This document shows, piece by piece, positions 7,035 through 9,771 of a DNA stretch of 9,771 nucleotides. This DNA comes from Candidatus Omnitrophota bacterium (GTDB taxonomy: Bacteria > Omnitrophota > Gorgyraeia > Gygaellales > Profunditerraquicolaceae), in the NCBI GenBank assembly GCA_029563245.1, contig JAKQSG010000036.1, forward strand, positions 1-9,771, given 5' to 3'. The position numbers and the translations under genes are program-made. The notes beneath the pieces are model-generated. The model did not search any database, had not been told where the DNA came from, and was given only the letters and a program-made list of their open reading frames with translations. How positions within the stretch are numbered: the stretch's first letter is position 1; each line of letters starts with the position of its first letter.

Positions 7035-7217
7035 ATGAGCAAGGTAAGTGTTGATGCTTCAACTTGTGTGGGCTGCGGTTTATGCGAACAGACATGCCCT
7101 GAAGTATTTGAGATCCAGGGAGACGGAATTGCCCATGTAAAAACTCAAGTCTGTACAAGTTGCAATCTTCAGGAAGTTGCCGATTCCTGCCCGGTTAATT
7201 CAATAAAAATAGGCTAA
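7035..7217 (+). CDS. Single-cluster [4Fe-4S] ferredoxin
   Basis: A 60-residue ferredoxin. The cluster ligands are C11, C14, C17 (TCVGCGLCEQ) and C52 in SCPVNS. It also has C21-P (TCPEVF) and C40-x-x-C43 (VCTSCNLQ). The second half is not a complete CxxCxxC motif, so one [4Fe-4S] cluster is expected, with C21 and C40 or C43 perhaps forming a disulfide as in other monocluster ferredoxins. It is the likely electron carrier for the POR encoded upstream. It starts eight bases after the ferritin stop, with GGAGAAAAG as ribosome site. Its last codons and TAA lie inside the terminator stem. Confidence 0.92.
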   Translation: MSKVSVDASTCVGCGLCEQTCPEVFEIQGDGIAHVKTQVCTSCNLQEVADSCPVNSIKIG

Positions 7218-7244
7218 ACCATTTTTATGGTATAGCCTATTTTT
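7205..7244. terminator. Bidirectional intrinsic terminator between ferredoxin and ppiD-like gene
   Basis: AAAAATAGGCTA (7205-7216) pairs perfectly with TAGCCTATTTTT (7233-7244); after one A/A mismatch a further ACCA/TGGT pairing (7218-7221 with 7228-7231) closes a six-base loop. A/T-rich arms give a U tract on either strand, so it can end transcripts of the por unit and of the convergent minus-strand gene. The ferredoxin TAA (7215-7217) is within the stem. Confidence 0.85.
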
Positions 7245-7255
7245 AAATTCTTTTA

Positions 7256-8365
7256 TTACCTATTTATTTTGCTTTCTGTATCGGCAAGGAATTTGTTGAA
7301 TTTTTCTTGTTTTTTCTGGTTAAGCAACGATTCTTTAATAATAATTTTCCTTTCGTTGTATTCTTTTTCATCTACCCCGCTAATATCCTTTACCTTTATT
7401 ATATAAAAGCCTGATGGCAACCGTATAATTGTACTAGGCTCTCCTGCCTTTAGATTTCTTGCAGTATTCCAGAATATATCCGAAACTCCGATTCCATTGA
7501 TTGTCTCTGCAAACTTGAAGAAGCCGGTCTCCCTTACTTTTAACCCGCATCTTCTTGCGGCTTGTTCAAATTCCCGTGATTTCAGTTCTTGCGCGAATTG
7601 TCCTATTTTATTTTCCGCTCTTTTTAATGATTCGGTTCTGATAAAAGCTTCCCGCACTTTTTGTTTTATGGATTTAAATTCAGGGATTAGGGATTTTTCA
7701 TCCTTGAATGCTCCTTGGTTCTTGGTAAAATAATCTTTAAGCTCCTTTTCCTTGGGCTTGATTTTTTTTGCGAAATCATCCGCAAGGGTTGCAACATAAT
7801 AAACGCTGAATTCTTGATTTGCCTTTTCATAATCTTCTCTGATCCTACTCTCATCTATCGTGAGGCCTTCAGTTATCTTCCCGTACAGTTTTGATATTGC
7901 AATATTCTGGCGGATCTGTTCTTCAAAAGCGCGCGGCTGGGTTCGAAAAGTGTACCTTAAGAGATCATTGTAAAGCCGGTTATCAAACTTACCATTGCGC
8001 AGGAAGAAGGGGAATCCTTCAATTTTTTCTATTACCTCTCTGTCCAAGACCTCAATTTTCATCTTTTTGGCTTCTTGGGCTAAGGCTAATCTCTGCCAGG
8101 CCTGGGATTCCAGGTCTGTGTCATTGATTACTTGCCTGAAATTCTCGCCATACTGCATAAGCAGTAAGTTTTTAACAGCAGAAAACGATTCAATAAGCTC
8201 CTGGTTGCTTATTTTCTTGCCCGATATCTCCCCGGCGTATTTTTTTTCACTCTTTCCGCCGATTGCCCCGCCTAGCCCCCAGAAGATAAAAGCAGGCATT
8301 ATAATCAGGCCTAGCCCAATCCATATCTTCTTGGCAGTCTTTTTATTGCGTAATATCTTAAGCAT
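7256..8365 (-). CDS. PpiD/SurA-like membrane-anchored chaperone lacking a parvulin domain
   Basis: A 369-residue protein with the N-terminus of PpiD: basic residues 1-13, one transmembrane helix at about 14-35 ending FWGLGGAIGG, then AGEISGKKISNQELIESF (44-61), the start of a SurA_N-type chaperone domain. A segment with Lys/Glu-rich helices follows (about 170-260). The C-terminal part (about 260-330, including FEQAARRCGLKVRETGFF and LPSGFYIIKVKDI) resembles the post-parvulin C-terminal domain of PpiD. The roughly 90-residue parvulin isomerase domain expected between them is absent, so prolyl isomerase activity is unlikely; an envelope protein-folding chaperone is inferred. PpiD is usually about 620 residues. 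A strong AGGAGG (complement of 8373-8378) lies seven bases before the ATG. It is convergent with the por unit and divergent from hisG. Confidence 0.82.
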   Translation of the reverse strand: MLKILRNKKTAKKIWIGLGLIIMPAFIFWGLGGAIGGKSEKKYAGEISGKKISNQELIESFSAVKNLLLMQYGENFRQVINDTDLESQAWQRLALAQEAKKMKIEVLDREVIEKIEGFPFFLRNGKFDNRLYNDLLRYTFRTQPRAFEEQIRQNIAISKLYGKITEGLTIDESRIREDYEKANQEFSVYYVATLADDFAKKIKPKEKELKDYFTKNQGAFKDEKSLIPEFKSIKQKVREAFIRTESLKRAENKIGQFAQELKSREFEQAARRCGLKVRETGFFKFAETINGIGVSDIFWNTARNLKAGEPSTIIRLPSGFYIIKVKDISGVDEKEYNERKIIIKESLLNQKKQEKFNKFLADTESKINR

Positions 8366-8411
8366 AATTAAGCCTCCTAATTTTTGCCAGTAATTATATT
8401 ATTTAGGCATC

Positions 8412-8439
8412 ATTATAGGCTAATATTTTTTTATTTCAA
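8412..8439 (-). promoter_or_regulatory. Sigma70-type promoter for the ppiD-like gene
   Basis: On the minus strand, -35 TTGAAA (complement of 8434-8439), a 16-base spacer and -10 TATAAT (complement of 8412-8417). The transcript would start near 8405, giving a leader of about 40 bases with the AGGAGG site. It lies back to back with the plus-strand promoter at 8468-8496. Confidence 0.6.
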
Positions 8440-8467
8440 CTATAAAATAAACCGGATAAACTTTCTC

Positions 8468-8496
8468 TTTACAAAATAAAGCTCTCTAGCTATAAT
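8468..8496 (+). promoter_or_regulatory. Sigma70-type promoter for the small ORF and hisG
   Basis: TTTACA (8468-8473, one mismatch to TTGACA), a 17-base spacer and a perfect TATAAT (8491-8496). The predicted start is near 8503, one to three bases before the GTG of the 44-codon ORF and about 122 bases before hisG. Confidence 0.65.
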
Positions 8497-8504
8497 ATTT
8501 ATCC

Positions 8505-8639
8505 GTGTTAGAAAAACCGATAAAGTTAAGAAAGGGCTGGATTATTAATCCGGCAACGAGGGTTAAGAAGATCAAAAAGGTTTATTCCCGCCAAAAAGCT
8601 AAGCTGGGATTACAAAGGATAATAAATGGAAAAGAATAA
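8505..8639 (+). CDS. Small basic 44-residue protein, possibly leaderless
   Basis: GTG-initiated ORF of 44 codons too short for ordinary gene calling. It is rich in Lys and Arg, with a central GWIINPATRVKKIKKVYSR stretch that mixes hydrophobic, Pro and basic residues like a real nucleic-acid- or ribosome-binding peptide. I do not recognise the family. The frame is open only from 8496, GTG 8505 is the first usable start, and no ribosome site can exist ahead of it if transcription starts near 8503; leaderless translation would then be required. It overlaps the hisG start by 14 bases. The region has no His codons, so it is not a histidine leader peptide. The alternative is that this stretch is just the hisG 5' untranslated region. 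Confidence 0.5.
   Translation: MLEKPIKLRKGWIINPATRVKKIKKVYSRQKAKLGLQRIINGKE
8536..8554 (+). other. Hairpin in the hisG leader
   Basis: GCTGGATT (8536-8543) can pair with AATCCGGC (8547-8554), eight base pairs with one G-U wobble and a three-base loop. There is no following U tract, so it is not a terminator; it could be a leader RNA structure or simply coding sequence of the small ORF. Confidence 0.35.
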
Positions 8640-9513
8640 AGTATTAAAGCTGGGTTTGCCTAAGGGAAGTTTGCAGGAAGCAACTTTTAGGATGTTCAAG
8701 AAGGCGGGATTTAACGTTTCTTTGCCTTCGCAGCGTTCTTATTTTCCTTCTATAAATGATATTGAGATCAAGCCTATTATATTGCGTGCCCAAGAGATGG
8801 CTCGTTATGTGCAGGACGGTGCGCTTGATTGCGGGATTACGGGTGAAGACTGGATATTGGAGAACAAGGCGGATATCGTAAGGATTACGGATTTAAGTTA
8901 TGCAAAACAGAGCTTGAATAAAGTGCGTTGGGTATTGGCGGTTCCTTTTGATAGCGGTATTAAATCTGTCAGGCAGCTTAAGGGTAAGCGTATTGCCACC
9001 GAATTGGTCAACGTAACAAAAGAATACTTTAGAAAGAATAAAGTAAATGTTGATGTGGAGTTTAGCTGGGGGGCTACGGAAGTCAAGGTTACCTCCGGAT
9101 TGGTAGACGCTATTGTTGAGCTTACCGAAACCGGCAGTTCGCTAAGGGCAAATAAATTGGTTGAGATTGCAACGCTCTGCGAGTCAACTACTCAGTTTAT
9201 CGCCAATAAAGTTTCCTATAAAAACAGCTGGAAAAAGTCAAAGATGGATGAGGTAGCCCTTCTTTTGAAAGGGGCGATCGCCGCGGAAGAGAAGGTAGGC
9301 CTTAAGATGAATGTCCGCAAGGAAAACTTAAAAAAGGTGATTTCCAGCCTTCCGGCGTTAAAGAAGCCCACTATCTCCGGGCTCTCTCAGGATGGCTGGT
9401 TTGCTATAGAGACTATTATTGATGAGAGGGTTGTTCGTTCGATAATTCCCGGGCTAAAGAAAGCGGGCGCCGAAGGGATTATAGAGTATCCTTTAAACAA
9501 GGTTATTTATTAA
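8626..9513 (+). CDS. hisG: ATP phosphoribosyltransferase, long form
   Basis: A 295-residue HisG of the long (HisG_L) class, about 80 residues longer than the short form that needs HisZ. It opens with LKLGLPKGSLQEAT, carries the DCGITGEDW motif (about 68-77) of the phosphoribosyltransferase core, and the PRPP-binding loop D161-AIVELTETGSSLRAN176. The C-terminal regulatory ACT-like domain begins near 215 (LLLKGAIAAEEKVGLKMNV) and includes PALKKPTISGL and the terminal KKAGAEGIIEYPLNKVI. It condenses ATP with PRPP in the first step of histidine synthesis and is typically feedback-inhibited by histidine. An AAAGGAT site (8614-8620) lies just before the ATG. No other his gene is in view downstream, so it may be separated from the rest of the pathway. 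Confidence 0.96.
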   Translation: MEKNKVLKLGLPKGSLQEATFRMFKKAGFNVSLPSQRSYFPSINDIEIKPIILRAQEMARYVQDGALDCGITGEDWILENKADIVRITDLSYAKQSLNKVRWVLAVPFDSGIKSVRQLKGKRIATELVNVTKEYFRKNKVNVDVEFSWGATEVKVTSGLVDAIVELTETGSSLRANKLVEIATLCESTTQFIANKVSYKNSWKKSKMDEVALLLKGAIAAEEKVGLKMNVRKENLKKVISSLPALKKPTISGLSQDGWFAIETIIDERVVRSIIPGLKKAGAEGIIEYPLNKVIY

Positions 9514-9548
9514 GAAATTTATTAGCTGTTGGTTAACGGAGGTAAAAT

Positions 9549-9650
9549 ATGCCTTGCGGTAAAAAAAGAAAGAAACAGAAAATTAAGACGCATAAAAGAA
9601 AGAAAATGCGCCGTAAGCTTCGCCACCTGAAGAAGAGAGCCTGGGGTTAA
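9549..9650 (+). CDS. 33-residue basic protein, bS22/mS38 (AURKAIP1/COX24)-like
   Basis: A 33-residue ORF preceded by a full GGAGGT (9538-9543) five bases from the ATG, in the gap after hisG. Two thirds of residues are Lys, Arg or His, in the order GKKRKKQKIKTHKRKKMRR followed by LRHLKKRAWG. This matches the style and length of the AURKAIP1/COX24 C-terminal domain found in mitochondrial mS38 and in mycobacterial bS22, where a K-x-H-K/R-R-K-K-x-R-R-K core threads into the small ribosomal subunit. I infer a ribosome-associated small protein; the match is from memory of the family pattern, not a search. Cys3 is its only Cys. It is followed seven bases later by another gene in the same frame. Confidence 0.8.
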   Translation: MPCGKKRKKQKIKTHKRKKMRRKLRHLKKRAWG

Positions 9651-9656
9651 AAAATA

Positions 9657-9771
9657 GTGGCTAAGAGGTTTATTGGGTTTATCCTGGCCTTGTTTTTTAT
9701 CGTGCTAGGTTTAGGAAGTATTTCCCTGGCTTCGAATAAAAAACGCTCCTTGCCCCTAAGTCATTATATAA
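9657..9771 (+). CDS. Exported protein, N-terminal fragment
   Basis: A GTG-started frame running off the window end with 38 codons visible. The N-terminus is a classic Sec signal: two basic residues (K3, R4), a hydrophobic core FIGFILALFFIVLGLGSISL, and an ASN-like cleavage region at about 25-27, followed by basic NKKRSL and PLSHYI. The remainder, which would name the protein, is missing. It begins seven bases after the stop of the bS22-like gene; ribosome binding is weak (GGGGTT at about 9643-9648). The residues visible do not identify a family. Confidence 0.65.
   Translation, partial: MAKRFIGFILALFFIVLGLGSISLASNKKRSLPLSHYI

Noticed and set aside
7891..8393. Plus-strand open frames within the ppiD-like gene
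   Set aside because: They are antisense to a well-supported minus-strand gene, lack ribosome sites and show low-complexity Ser/Cys/Phe-rich translations typical of antisense frames.
8503..8625. Histidine attenuator or T-box leader before hisG
   Set aside because: There is no run of His codons, no T-box-like conserved segment and no terminator hairpin with U tract.
1..9771. Mobile elements, CRISPR arrays, tRNA/rRNA genes
   Set aside because: No transposase-like protein, regularly spaced repeats or cloverleaf-like sequence was found on reading both strands.

Overview
The window reads as a compact piece of a bacterial chromosome from an anaerobe or oxygen-sensitive organism with a Gram-negative-type envelope. 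A four-subunit pyruvate:ferredoxin oxidoreductase with its own ferredoxin argues for fermentative or autotrophic anaerobic carbon metabolism. A PpiD/SurA-type membrane-anchored chaperone, a lipoprotein thioredoxin and a CcdA electron conduit argue for a periplasm. Genes are densely packed with many ATGA-type overlaps. The mixture would fit a little-cultured phylum such as Omnitrophota, but that placement is inference from style and gene content, not from a marker gene. No mobile element, CRISPR array, tRNA or rRNA was seen.

Region 1 (about 1-3539, + strand) is a head-to-tail run of seven genes with almost no gaps: the 3' end of a YfiH/PgeF-like multicopper-fold enzyme, an unknown 81-residue alpha/beta protein, CutA, the thiol-disulfide pair CcdA plus a TlpA-like lipoprotein, a LUD-domain (LutC/YkgG-like) protein with a Cys-rich tail, and a short MetE-like zinc methyltransferase. 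The last lacks the N-terminal half of classical MetE and may be a folate-independent 'core' methionine synthase or a corrinoid-linked methyltransferase.

Region 2 (3551-7244, + strand) looks like one transcription unit. A near-consensus sigma70-type promoter precedes porC-porD-porA-porB (gamma, delta, alpha, beta), then a bacterioferritin/DPS-like diiron protein and a one-cluster ferredoxin. It ends in a bidirectional hairpin terminator that contains the ferredoxin stop codon. POR oxidises pyruvate (or makes it from acetyl-CoA and CO2), ferredoxin carries the electrons, and the ferritin plausibly protects iron and oxygen-sensitive clusters.

Region 3 (7256-8365, - strand) is a PpiD-like membrane chaperone lacking the parvulin isomerase domain. 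Its promoter is divergent from the promoter of region 4.

Region 4 (8468-9771, + strand) carries a 44-codon basic small ORF whose GTG start lies almost on the predicted transcription start, then long-form hisG, a 33-residue highly basic protein resembling the bS22/mS38 (AURKAIP1/COX24) ribosomal family, and the start of an exported protein cut by the window edge.
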